Origin: Desulfobulbus sp.
GTDB lineage: Bacteria; Desulfobacterota; Desulfobulbia; Desulfobulbales; Desulfobulbaceae
Direction: 5' to 3'
Assembly (NCBI GenBank): GCA_028684915.1
Contig: JAQUEZ010000075.1
Location: 1 to 27,060 of the forward strand
Length of the DNA: 27,060 bases
Under the pieces are notes generated by a model. It did no database searches. It was not told the DNA's origin and saw only the letters and a list, made by a program, of their open reading frames with translations. The position numbers and the translations under genes were made by a program. This document shows, one piece after another, positions 6,973 through 14,591 of the stretch; position 1 is the first letter of the stretch, and each line of letters opens with the position of its first letter.

Positions 6973-7222
6973 GGAAAAGACTATTCACAGTAAGGCATAC
7001 CAAGTCATCCGCGTCTGGCTAATTTCTATGCGTCAGGAAAAGAACATCACCCAACGAGAACTTGCCAGCATTCTACAGGTTACCCCTTCATGGGTCGGTA
7101 AAGTCGAATTGGGCGAGAGGCGAATTGATCTTGTGGAGTATGTACGGGTATGCAGAGCACTAAATATCGATCCGCACATTGGTTTGGAATTAATTGTGAA
7201 ACAGGTCGATCAGGAAGGTTGA
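6971..7222 (+). CDS. XRE-family helix-turn-helix regulator
   Basis: The 83-residue protein is a single helix-turn-helix XRE domain: RQEKNITQRELASILQV is helix 1-2 and TPSWVGKVELGERRID the recognition helix and following turn. Such proteins are small dimeric repressors. I start it at MEKTIHSKAYQ (6971), with AAGG a few bases upstream; an in-frame upstream start at 6944 would place the inverted repeat inside the gene. The gene diverges from the RHH-like gene upstream of the cas operon, and palindromic sites lie over its own start. XRE regulators are known to control guide expression in type I-F3 CRISPR-associated transposons, so control of the cas/CRISPR end is a reasonable hypothesis. Confidence 0.85.
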   Translation: MEKTIHSKAYQVIRVWLISMRQEKNITQRELASILQVTPSWVGKVELGERRIDLVEYVRVCRALNIDPHIGLELIVKQVDQEG

Positions 7223-7312
7223 GAAGAGGTTTGTTCTGTTTTATGATTTTTCACCACCCAGGGTGTGGCGGCACTCGGATCAAACCACTACACGGGAATT
7301 TCTTCGCCATTA

Positions 7313-7840
7313 TCATGCTTCTTTGCCAACCGGAGAACTATTGATCCATTCTTGATCTTCCTTGGTAAGTGTCATTTTTTCTGGCTCGCACTGGCGGAGC
7401 ATGTCTTCAGTGTTGTATTCGAATGTTTTTGTAGGTGTCAAAAGGTCTTCTTCTTTCGTCAGGACTTTCTTAGGTTCACCTTTCATCTGTTGGCTCACTA
7501 TCTTGGGGCCCAATAATCTAGGGCGCTCCGGGTACCATACATCAAATTCAGGCCCAATTCTCCAGCTCTGTACATCTTCGCGTGCATCGAGCCACGCGGT
7601 AATTTTCATCATCTTCCCATCAGTATCATCAGAGCGAGAACCACCAAGCTCAACTACTACGTCCAATATGTTTTCCTTGCCACCACCGCCACAAATAAAT
7701 CCGTTCAATTCCATGGCTTCCTCGACGAAGGCGTGAAAAAAATCATCGAATCCATCTTTTTGGGAGCGTATGACGACGAGTTGAACTCCCCACTGGGCAA
7801 ACTCGCCAATATTTTTTTTCTTACGTAGTCGCTTTTTCAT
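7313..7840 (-). CDS. YggL-like (DUF469) protein with C-terminal extension
   Basis: Residues 1 to about 107 resemble E. coli YggL, a small protein reported to associate with the 50S ribosomal subunit. The shared features are the basic start MKKRLRKKKNIGEFAQWG, a glycine-rich middle (GFICGGGGKENI), and SWRIGPEFDVWY at the end of the domain. E. coli YggL stops at about this point, but here about 65 more residues follow, rich in Lys, Glu and Pro, with no domain I recognise. It stands alone between the XRE gene and the TIR module. Whether it is cargo with a defence role or a passenger housekeeping paralogue is unknown. Confidence 0.7.
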   Translation of the reverse strand: MKKRLRKKKNIGEFAQWGVQLVVIRSQKDGFDDFFHAFVEEAMELNGFICGGGGKENILDVVVELGGSRSDDTDGKMMKITAWLDAREDVQSWRIGPEFDVWYPERPRLLGPKIVSQQMKGEPKKVLTKEEDLLTPTKTFEYNTEDMLRQCEPEKMTLTKEDQEWINSSPVGKEA

Positions 7841-8164
7841 CTTTTAGTGCAGCATTGCAGCATTAAGCTGAAGCCTCGATAGTTTGTTTGATTGACAATA
7901 TTTTCATACGTCCGCTACCTATAGCGGCTCGCATTATTTAACGAGCCATCCCATAATAAAGTCAATTCTCGGTCCATTTTATTCGACTCGTTAAGTACTT
8001 CGGCCGAGTAGAGTCGAAAACTATTGAAATGGTAAAGATAAACAGTAGTAATATTAGGCAGAGGCGATTGCAGAAATATTTTGAGCTTCCATTTGCAAAT
8101 CTCAACTTTACCTAATCAAATAGAAACAGTATTACCATGCTGCCTTTCCCATCTTGTTCATCGG
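7841..8164. other. intergenic region between YggL-like gene and TIR module
   Basis: No gene is evident. A stem CGACTC...GAGTCG lies near 7985-8015 around the palindrome TCGGCCGA, which could end minus-strand transcription from the TIR module. TTTGCAAATCTCA at 8092-8104 recurs at 14476-14488 on the other side of that module (see the repeat entries). Confidence 0.35.
8087..8107 (+). repeat. direct repeat copy 1 flanking the TIR module
   Basis: TTCC plus A plus TTTGCAAATCTCA, then ACT. The 13-nt core is identical to the copy at 14476-14488, in the same orientation. The two copies bracket the TIR/membrane-protein operon and the IS200 remnant. Confidence 0.4.
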
Positions 8165-9331
8165 CTATCCGAGAAATCGGGAGCGAAAGTGCGTGCGGAG
8201 GAACTGGCGCATCTCGCGATAAACGTAAATTTCGAGCTGGCGCAAGGCTGCGATCTTGGCATATAGGTCATCTCCGACGGCGTTGAACTGCTGGCGGATT
8301 AGCTTAACTTGCTCAGCATAGAGCTTGTATCGTTCAGCATCGAGTGAGTAGCCCATTCCCTGATCAACCAACCGAAAATATAGTCCCCAGGCAGCTGCGA
8401 CGCCGCTGAGCGCGATCAAGATGTTCGAAGGGATACTTTCTTGTCCGCTGACGAGTAGAATCCACATCCCGGCTAGAGTTAAAGAGACAATATAGACGAA
8501 TGTGGCGATGTTTCCGCTCATTATAACGCGGCTAGCCATATTACCCTGGCTAGAATTCTCCTCCTTTAGGTTCAACTGGGCATAAATTTCCTGAATTCCA
8601 ATCCTGCTCCGTGACAGGCATTCCAGGAGTTCCCGATGATCGTCGGTCATCGATGTTCCGGGTAAGACACGATTCACCTGCCAGACGCTCTGCCCCCAGG
8701 CGTGTGCATCGTCATGATCGTCGGCAATCCAACGAATTCCTTCCGCAAAGCTCCGCGCCGAAAGGTTTTGGTCAGTATCACTTATGAAGACTCTAAGCGC
8801 TCCGTCGCGTAAGGATCGATACTTTTCGAGCTTTACGTCATTGCCCATCGCGTCAATCGTCGCATCGATTTCATTAACCAAATATTGAAAATAGAACTGC
8901 CGTAGTCGTTCTGTCCACAGACGGTGCGTCAACCACTTGGCTCTTCCGGTATGCCCGAGGAGATGCCAGAGACCCATTAGTCCGCCAACCAAGACGAAAC
9001 CGCAGCCAACTGCGATGACTATGCTCTGAAGAACCTTGGTTGGCAATAATGACCCGAAAGCGAGTAGGGATGCTCCATTTACGCTCAATAACGCCCCCGT
9101 CACGCCATGACGATTAATTCTTTTCTTGGCTAGACTGGCTAAACGATCGTGCCTTTCAAACTCTTCACGGAGTGCTGCCCAATCGAGGACACGAAAAGCT
9201 CGTGGCGAGGCCTCCGCGACTGTTCGTCGCGCTGGCTCCGTCAGCAAAAGGTCGTCATTGCCCCAGCCTGCCAGGGTATTGAAGGATGCCTCATCTGATC
9301 TAATAAACGGCTGGACAGTCACGCCAATCAT
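8165..9331 (-). CDS. four-helix membrane protein, SLATT-like putative effector
   Basis: The 388-residue protein has two hydrophobic hairpins, at about residues 77-95 plus 100-124 and 274-295 plus 302-319. Each hairpin is followed by an amphipathic helical stretch (KWLTHRLWTERLRQFYFQYL; AERYKLYAEQVKLIRQQF). This tandem two-TM-plus-helix plan resembles SLATT/DUF4231-type membrane effectors found with nucleotide- or NTPase-sensing defence proteins, but I cannot assign a family with certainty. The start at 9331 overlaps the stop of the TIR-STAND gene as ATGA, which fixes the reading frame and implies coupled translation. An ATG at 9361 is possible but would overlap more. A role in membrane disruption upon activation of its partner is inference. 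Confidence 0.65.
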   Translation of the reverse strand: MIGVTVQPFIRSDEASFNTLAGWGNDDLLLTEPARRTVAEASPRAFRVLDWAALREEFERHDRLASLAKKRINRHGVTGALLSVNGASLLAFGSLLPTKVLQSIVIAVGCGFVLVGGLMGLWHLLGHTGRAKWLTHRLWTERLRQFYFQYLVNEIDATIDAMGNDVKLEKYRSLRDGALRVFISDTDQNLSARSFAEGIRWIADDHDDAHAWGQSVWQVNRVLPGTSMTDDHRELLECLSRSRIGIQEIYAQLNLKEENSSQGNMASRVIMSGNIATFVYIVSLTLAGMWILLVSGQESIPSNILIALSGVAAAWGLYFRLVDQGMGYSLDAERYKLYAEQVKLIRQQFNAVGDDLYAKIAALRQLEIYVYREMRQFLRTHFRSRFLG

Positions 9332-12300
9332 GGTCGTCTCTTTGAGACGAGCCGCTGGCATCTAAAAAGCAACCTTCCAAAAAGGAGACAAACCGCGGCG
9401 ATGGACAATTTAGAGCGGGCCTGGTTGGGCATAGGCTTATAACACGCAATACTCATCTGATCTATGGGTTTACCATCCTTTAATTTGAGGAACGACGTAT
9501 CGTAGCCTTCCACCGGTTTTTTGTCCTCCATCCTGATAATCAGGATCTTATCAACCCTCATGAGATAGATGTGAAGCTCATCTGTAGCCACCCAATCTAT
9601 AGGATAGGTTTTTCCATTATCGAAACTGATCTCAATCTGCCGGCGATTAAAGTGATAACCTACCCAGAGCGGCGTTGCCCCAAACGGTGCGTCATGCACC
9701 AGACAGAGCTTGCCCTGGGCATTTACCATAAGCCCGATGTTCATCTTGACAGAAGTCAGTCCGACGTCATTCGCGTTCAGTTTGTGCTTTTCAGCAAGTC
9801 GTTTTAATGCTGCGCAAACTTTAGGCTTCAAATCCGGACTATTGATTCGTCGACCAGCTTCGCTGTCCAACCAGGTCAGCGCGAACCGCAACTCCAGATC
9901 GTATCCAGAATGTTCCGCAAATTTGATTGCGGGCAGTAAGTGCCGTTCAAGGTCTATCATCAGATCAAATCGGGCCGCGAGATGAATTAACGACTTGATG
10001 GCACCCGACTTGGCTGCGGCGTCCGCAACAGATTCTAACTCCTTATCGAGCTGATTAGTGCCCGCGTTCATTTCAGCGAACAGATCGATCACCCGTTGCT
10101 GACCATGGACAACTGCCGCCATCAGCGCTGTTTTACCATTGGCCGCGGCGCCTGAAATGGATGTCAGATTGGTAAGCCGATGCAGAATCGCTAAGTTGCC
10201 ACACATAGCTGCTTCCACGATTGGGAGATCCCCTTTCGAGTTGCCAATCGCCGGATCAGCACCATGTTGCAACAGTAGATCGAATAGCCTCTCGTCGCCA
10301 TAGCTAGCGACTTTAACGAGCGCCTCGCTGAGCCATTCTTGTGTCCGATTGCTCGCACCACTCAGGATGAGTTCGGCTATTTCTAAATTGCATTCCTCGA
10401 TCGCGGCAAGGGCGATACGGCCTTGCACAACGTCACTCAAGTCTAGCGCACCGAATTCATCGAGCAGCGCTCGAACGACTTCCACATGCCCATACCTTAC
10501 TGCCAGCATAAGCGGATTGTCATCGAGCGAGCCCTCGGATAGTGGCCTGCCTCCCCTCGCCAATATTGCAGGAACCGCTGCCGAAATGCCCCATTTTGCT
10601 GCAAACTGCAAAGCGAAATCGAACGTATTCTTTTCTTCATGCAATTTTGTAGCAAGACTCTCAAAAAAGGAATGGAAAGCATTTTTCTCTTCTGCCGGAG
10701 CTTCCGACACACATTCGGCCAGCAGCGTGGCTAGGTGGCTGTCCCACCCAATCTCGCCGGGAAGCGGAACGTCCAACTGGAATTCCTTCCCAGAGGGTAA
10801 ATCGTTTTTGCTCGCCTCAAGAAGTTGCCGTGCGAGCGTTTCGCTTGCATTCGGAGTCAGAACGTTCGGAAGCTCTAGTAAGAGGGTCGCAGCTTCACGC
10901 GCCTTTAGCACATGGCGTGATGCCAGCGCTTGCTTGAATGCCCGGCCGGCCAATTCGTACGCCAAATGCAACTGTCCAAGTCCCAGGTAAGCCCGACTAG
11001 CTTCGATGTCCACCCAGGGACGAAGCTGTGAACGATCATGCAATTGCGCCAATATTTCAGGCACAGTGTCTAAGGCGTTTTGATGCTTTTGTAACCCATT
11101 AAGGGATTCGAGAACTACTACCATCCAGCCGCCGTCCGCTTCCTTGTGCGAATTTTGCGCCGCTTTGTCACACATGATTCGGGCAAGTTCAAGCATGCGC
11201 AGCCACTGGTCGGAGGTGCGACGGTCTCGTGGCACGAGGTGCAGCTGTTGCCACTCAAGAAATGCCCTATCCCAATCCAAAATGATTTTGGGCACCCTTG
11301 GATCCGCCTTCGCCTTGTCCATTGCAATGAGAAATCGGCCTGCGATGCTAGCATCCACCTCAGACCACAGCCATGCGGAGTAAAGTGAAACTACCGACCA
11401 ACTTTGGATCCAACTAACAAGCTCATTGAGGCGCTTTGGCCGATACCGAATCCAATCTCGTAACAGCCGCCAGGCCTCCCTTAGCTTACCTTGCCTCCTC
11501 AATACATCGGCTAGTCTAGGTTCAAGCATGAGTTTTTCAAGAAAGCTCGCACCTGCGATCCCGAGTCGCAACAAGCGCTCAGCCTCTGCAAACGATCCGA
11601 TATTTTGTTGGATAGCCGCCTGATGGTAGGCAAGCTGCATAGGCGTAAGGACCTCCGCGCCAAGCACACAAAGCTCCTTGGCGATTTCCCACTCGCTCAA
11701 ATGAATGGAGACGTAACTAGCTAGCGATAGGAATACTTTGAATCGCTCTACGCCAAGCGCCGCCTTGCTTTGCTCGAACCGGTCTGGTTGCACGAACAGC
11801 CATAGTAGGTTGAAGAGAATGCGATACTCACCGAGGTCAGACAACGTGCACCCGTCGCCCAGATTATCGCTCATCACTTTGCCCGCAGCCGCAAAATTGC
11901 CATTCTCGCAGTAGATCTCTACCGCCCGTACAAATGGCATCGCCTGAAGAATAGTTTTTGGGACAAAATAGGAAGGTCGAGCCGAGAGGTGAAGTTGAGC
12001 TGCGGTTTCCACCAACCCAGAGGCGGCAATGCGAAAGCTCTCTCGAATCACCGGATGCGCTGTATACTCCGTCCGGGACAGAGTTGGTACGGCTTGCAGA
12101 ATACCTTCCCGTGCCAACCGATCAAGCCGATCTACCAATTGCGCCACTGTTTCGGTCTGTTTCAACTTTCCTTCCGCTAGTCCTGCGACGAACATGTCCC
12201 GCAACCAATCTACCGGAGCACCGTCCGGAAACACTGCAACCGAAGCGATCAGCTTTTTGTCCGTTTCGTCAATCGCCTTCTGGTAATAAGCGAGCAATTT

Positions 12301-13893
12301 TCTCAACTTGGCGTTGAGGCTTCCCGGCTCCAAAAGTTCGGTTTTGCGCAACACCACCACAGCAGCGTTTGTCTGGACCATTTTCACGCGCTGCACGCTG
12401 TTGGCAAACACCATCAACCCAAGAGGGTGTCCGCTAAGTTCTGCGACAACCCGACGCAAAACCGGTGTCGGTGCCTGCACCCCTTTTCGCTGCAACAAGC
12501 GCACACCATCATCCAACGACAAGCCTGATAGCTCGATGGGAAGATAGTGCCCGCCACGAAATGGTATGAGATCGCACAGATCCAGGCGGCTGGTTACCAG
12601 GGCTGCCGATCGAACACCTTTCTGGTAACACAACCACAGCAACAAGGTGCGCACTCCGCCCTGCTGCAACATACCAACATCAGCGTTCAGGCTCGATGAT
12701 TGAATCACTTCCATGCCGTCCAGCAGCAACAGAATGGCTCGGCGGCGAAGCACTTCCAACATCCAAGCCTCGATCCCCTCCGACGGCCTACATTCATAAA
12801 GCACATCGTTAATGAACATGCCAAGTTCATGCACGAACTCGTCCTGGCTTCGTCCTCCATAGAAGGTGAATTGGAAGACGGCTTCAAAGTGCGACGGTTG
12901 CTGCTTGACGAGTAGGTCCTCAATCGTCTTCAACGCTAGACAAGTCTTCCCCGCGCCCCCGATCTGGCAAAGCGCCACAACACTAACATCGGGTTGAGTT
13001 AGCACCTCGGCAAGAAGTCCCCGCTCAGTAGTGCGGCCCTCGAATCCGTCGATCGGTGGGAAGGCTCCCACAGTTTTCCGCTTTGGTGCCGGGGAATCCT
13101 CAGTTTTGCGGTTGGTGGGCAACTCGCATGCCGGCAGAATTTTCGATTCGGCTACTCGCCTGTGTTGCTCTGCCAAGTTGCTGCGCAAGAGTTCAGAAAA
13201 TGCCACTAAGCGGCGATCCCGATCCGCCGCCTTGCGCAATTCGAAAATGTTGGGTTGACGTACCTTTTTTCGCTCGCGATGATCAAGGCCCGGAAAACTG
13301 TCGTTTGTCTGTTTCTTCAGATCGAAATCTGGCCACCTACCGTTGACTTGCGGCAACGGAATCACTGACGCCGTGGCGGAGACCACACCAACCTGTATCA
13401 CGTATAACGGCATTCCTTGCGCAACATGACGCCAAGCTAAAAAGGGGAGTTCAATCGCAGCACAGATCGGCGAGTTAATGTAATCCTGACTCAAAAGGAC
13501 GACTGCAGTCCTGCATCGCCAAAGCTGAGAAGCCAACTCCACCGTAAACTGCGTGCCAGTCGCAGTGCCCTGTTTGATAGATGCGAAGCTCATTGGGCGG
13601 TATGGCTCCATTGTGATAGGGCAGGAGAGCCGCGCCAACTCTGGGCCAAGGAAGCGTTCAAATTGGAAACGCCAGCGCTCGTCCTTTGTGCAATAAGAGA
13701 TGAAAACCGTCGGGCTACTGCCCTGAACCCAGTCTTGTTCTAGCGCAACGTGCAGCCATTCGGCCGCTCCTACTTCTAGGCCGAGCCTTGCGTATAGAGG
13801 GGGCTCTTGATCGCCAATCCCCGGCATCAATACCCTGTTTTGACAGCCTTGCACTGTCACCGACTCCGGCATTTTATCTGAACTTTTATTCAT
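9328..13893 (-). CDS. TIR-STAND NTPase with TPR-like and ankyrin repeats
   Basis: This 1521-residue protein is a large NLR-like sensor. Numbered from 13893, a TIR domain spans about residues 61-200 (TVFISYCTKDERW; SPICAAIELPFL, which places a glutamate, Glu148, where TIR NADases have theirs). A STAND/NB-ARC NTPase follows, with Walker A GGAGKT at 312-317 and Walker B ILLLLDG near 387-393. Next come a winged-helix and TPR-like helical region to about 1100, ankyrin repeats about 1115-1290 (DNPLMLAVRYGHVEVVRALL), and a beta-rich C-terminal segment. The model is that ligand binding by the repeats oligomerises the NTPase and activates TIR NAD+ cleavage. The start is uncertain: 13893 or 13872 are ATGs without a clear Shine-Dalgarno. 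A GTG at 13998 would reach the edge of the IS200 remnant but would add a hydrophobic segment. Confidence 0.85.
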   Translation of the reverse strand: MNKSSDKMPESVTVQGCQNRVLMPGIGDQEPPLYARLGLEVGAAEWLHVALEQDWVQGSSPTVFISYCTKDERWRFQFERFLGPELARLSCPITMEPYRPMSFASIKQGTATGTQFTVELASQLWRCRTAVVLLSQDYINSPICAAIELPFLAWRHVAQGMPLYVIQVGVVSATASVIPLPQVNGRWPDFDLKKQTNDSFPGLDHRERKKVRQPNIFELRKAADRDRRLVAFSELLRSNLAEQHRRVAESKILPACELPTNRKTEDSPAPKRKTVGAFPPIDGFEGRTTERGLLAEVLTQPDVSVVALCQIGGAGKTCLALKTIEDLLVKQQPSHFEAVFQFTFYGGRSQDEFVHELGMFINDVLYECRPSEGIEAWMLEVLRRRAILLLLDGMEVIQSSSLNADVGMLQQGGVRTLLLWLCYQKGVRSAALVTSRLDLCDLIPFRGGHYLPIELSGLSLDDGVRLLQRKGVQAPTPVLRRVVAELSGHPLGLMVFANSVQRVKMVQTNAAVVVLRKTELLEPGSLNAKLRKLLAYYQKAIDETDKKLIASVAVFPDGAPVDWLRDMFVAGLAEGKLKQTETVAQLVDRLDRLAREGILQAVPTLSRTEYTAHPVIRESFRIAASGLVETAAQLHLSARPSYFVPKTILQAMPFVRAVEIYCENGNFAAAGKVMSDNLGDGCTLSDLGEYRILFNLLWLFVQPDRFEQSKAALGVERFKVFLSLASYVSIHLSEWEIAKELCVLGAEVLTPMQLAYHQAAIQQNIGSFAEAERLLRLGIAGASFLEKLMLEPRLADVLRRQGKLREAWRLLRDWIRYRPKRLNELVSWIQSWSVVSLYSAWLWSEVDASIAGRFLIAMDKAKADPRVPKIILDWDRAFLEWQQLHLVPRDRRTSDQWLRMLELARIMCDKAAQNSHKEADGGWMVVVLESLNGLQKHQNALDTVPEILAQLHDRSQLRPWVDIEASRAYLGLGQLHLAYELAGRAFKQALASRHVLKAREAATLLLELPNVLTPNASETLARQLLEASKNDLPSGKEFQLDVPLPGEIGWDSHLATLLAECVSEAPAEEKNAFHSFFESLATKLHEEKNTFDFALQFAAKWGISAAVPAILARGGRPLSEGSLDDNPLMLAVRYGHVEVVRALLDEFGALDLSDVVQGRIALAAIEECNLEIAELILSGASNRTQEWLSEALVKVASYGDERLFDLLLQHGADPAIGNSKGDLPIVEAAMCGNLAILHRLTNLTSISGAAANGKTALMAAVVHGQQRVIDLFAEMNAGTNQLDKELESVADAAAKSGAIKSLIHLAARFDLMIDLERHLLPAIKFAEHSGYDLELRFALTWLDSEAGRRINSPDLKPKVCAALKRLAEKHKLNANDVGLTSVKMNIGLMVNAQGKLCLVHDAPFGATPLWVGYHFNRRQIEISFDNGKTYPIDWVATDELHIYLMRVDKILIIRMEDKKPVEGYDTSFLKLKDGKPIDQMSIACYKPMPNQARSKLSIAAVCLLFGRLLFRCQRLVSKRRP

Positions 13894-13997
13894 GTCTATA
13901 GCAACCGGAACAATCAAAAAAAATGGTTCAAAAATTAGCAACCAAAGGCTTAACTCTACTCTTCTTGCTCTCTTTGTCGTTCTTCTATTTTTCGACA

Positions 13998-14266
13998 CTA
14001 AACAACCACCGACTTGAAGTCGGTGGGTTTAAAATCGCGGACTGAAAGTCCAGCAATACCGGCAGGCTGCGCAGCCGGATATGGACATGATCCTTACTGA
14101 CCACTCCTCGCAAGATCTGAATCTCGTACCGTTCACATGTTTGGCGAACAAGGTCGCGTACTCGGTTGGCAAGGTCTCCCACCAGCATGGCGTAGCGGTA
14201 CTTGGTGACCCAGACGAAGTGATATTCGATCTTGTATTTTGTATGGCTTCCTTGGCGATATTCCAT
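13998..14266 (-). pseudogene. tnpA: truncated IS200 transposase tnpA
   Basis: The frame starts MEYRQGSHTKYKIEYHFVWV and runs through TKYRYAMLVGD and VRDLVRQTCERYEIQILRG to KDHVHI, which keeps the HUH metal-binding motif of Y1 transposases. After that the homology stops and the frame reads into the element's own end hairpins. The C-terminal half, with the catalytic tyrosine, is missing, so the protein would be inactive on its own. It could be mobilised in trans by a full copy elsewhere. The out-of-family tail continues to a stop at 13985. Confidence 0.8.
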
Positions 14267-14330
14267 GGCTGCCAGTATAAGTCAGCTGCTAGCAGAATGC
14301 TACCCGCCTGAAAGGCGGGGGTTTAAACCT
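14000..14330 (-). mobile_element. IS200/IS605-family remnant with terminal hairpins
   Basis: The stretch has a perfect subterminal hairpin at each side: CCACCGACTT/AAGTCGGTGG (about 14006-14026) and CCCGCCT/AGGCGGG (14303-14319), each followed on the plus strand by GGGTTTAAA. A truncated tnpA lies between them on the minus strand. The length of about 330 bp is well below the roughly 700 bp of an autonomous IS200, so it is a MITE-like derivative. It sits directly upstream of the TIR-STAND gene and may have displaced that gene's original promoter. Confidence 0.75.
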
Positions 14331-14591
14331 TCTTTTTCGGACGAATTAATATCCAGCGACTTCATAACTCATTAGTCACAATCTTCTATCTTAAAGTCAT
14401 CGACACAATTTAGATAAAAGATGAAAAAATTAAAAGTTTTTGGCACATCGAAATCTTTAGTGTAGAAAGATTTCCTTTGCAAATCTCAGCTGTAAAGTGA
14501 ACTCCCTATGTTGGGCTTATTCCTGATTATCCTTGACTCCATCAGGCAACACTTTTCAGAGATAGTGTGCCGCGTGAAGCGGGCCCACCTG
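14331..14591. other. intergenic region between IS200 remnant and Hsp90-like gene
   Basis: No gene is visible. The second copy of the 13-nt direct repeat TTTGCAAATCTCA lies at 14476-14488. A small GC-rich stem (CCGC with GCGG) near 14570-14582 follows the stop of the Hsp90-like gene on the minus strand and might act as a weak transcript end. Confidence 0.3.
14472..14491 (+). repeat. direct repeat copy 2 flanking the TIR module
   Basis: TTCC followed by TTTGCAAATCTCA and GCT. The 13-nt core matches 8092-8104 exactly in the same orientation, 6384 bp away, on the other side of the TIR module. Confidence 0.4.

Noticed and set aside
13894..13998. Extended N-terminus of the TIR-STAND protein from a GTG at 13998, giving a basic then hydrophobic segment like a membrane anchor
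   Set aside because: The GTG lies at the edge of the IS200 remnant and has no ribosome site. Later ATGs give an N-terminus just before the TIR domain. Not fully excluded.
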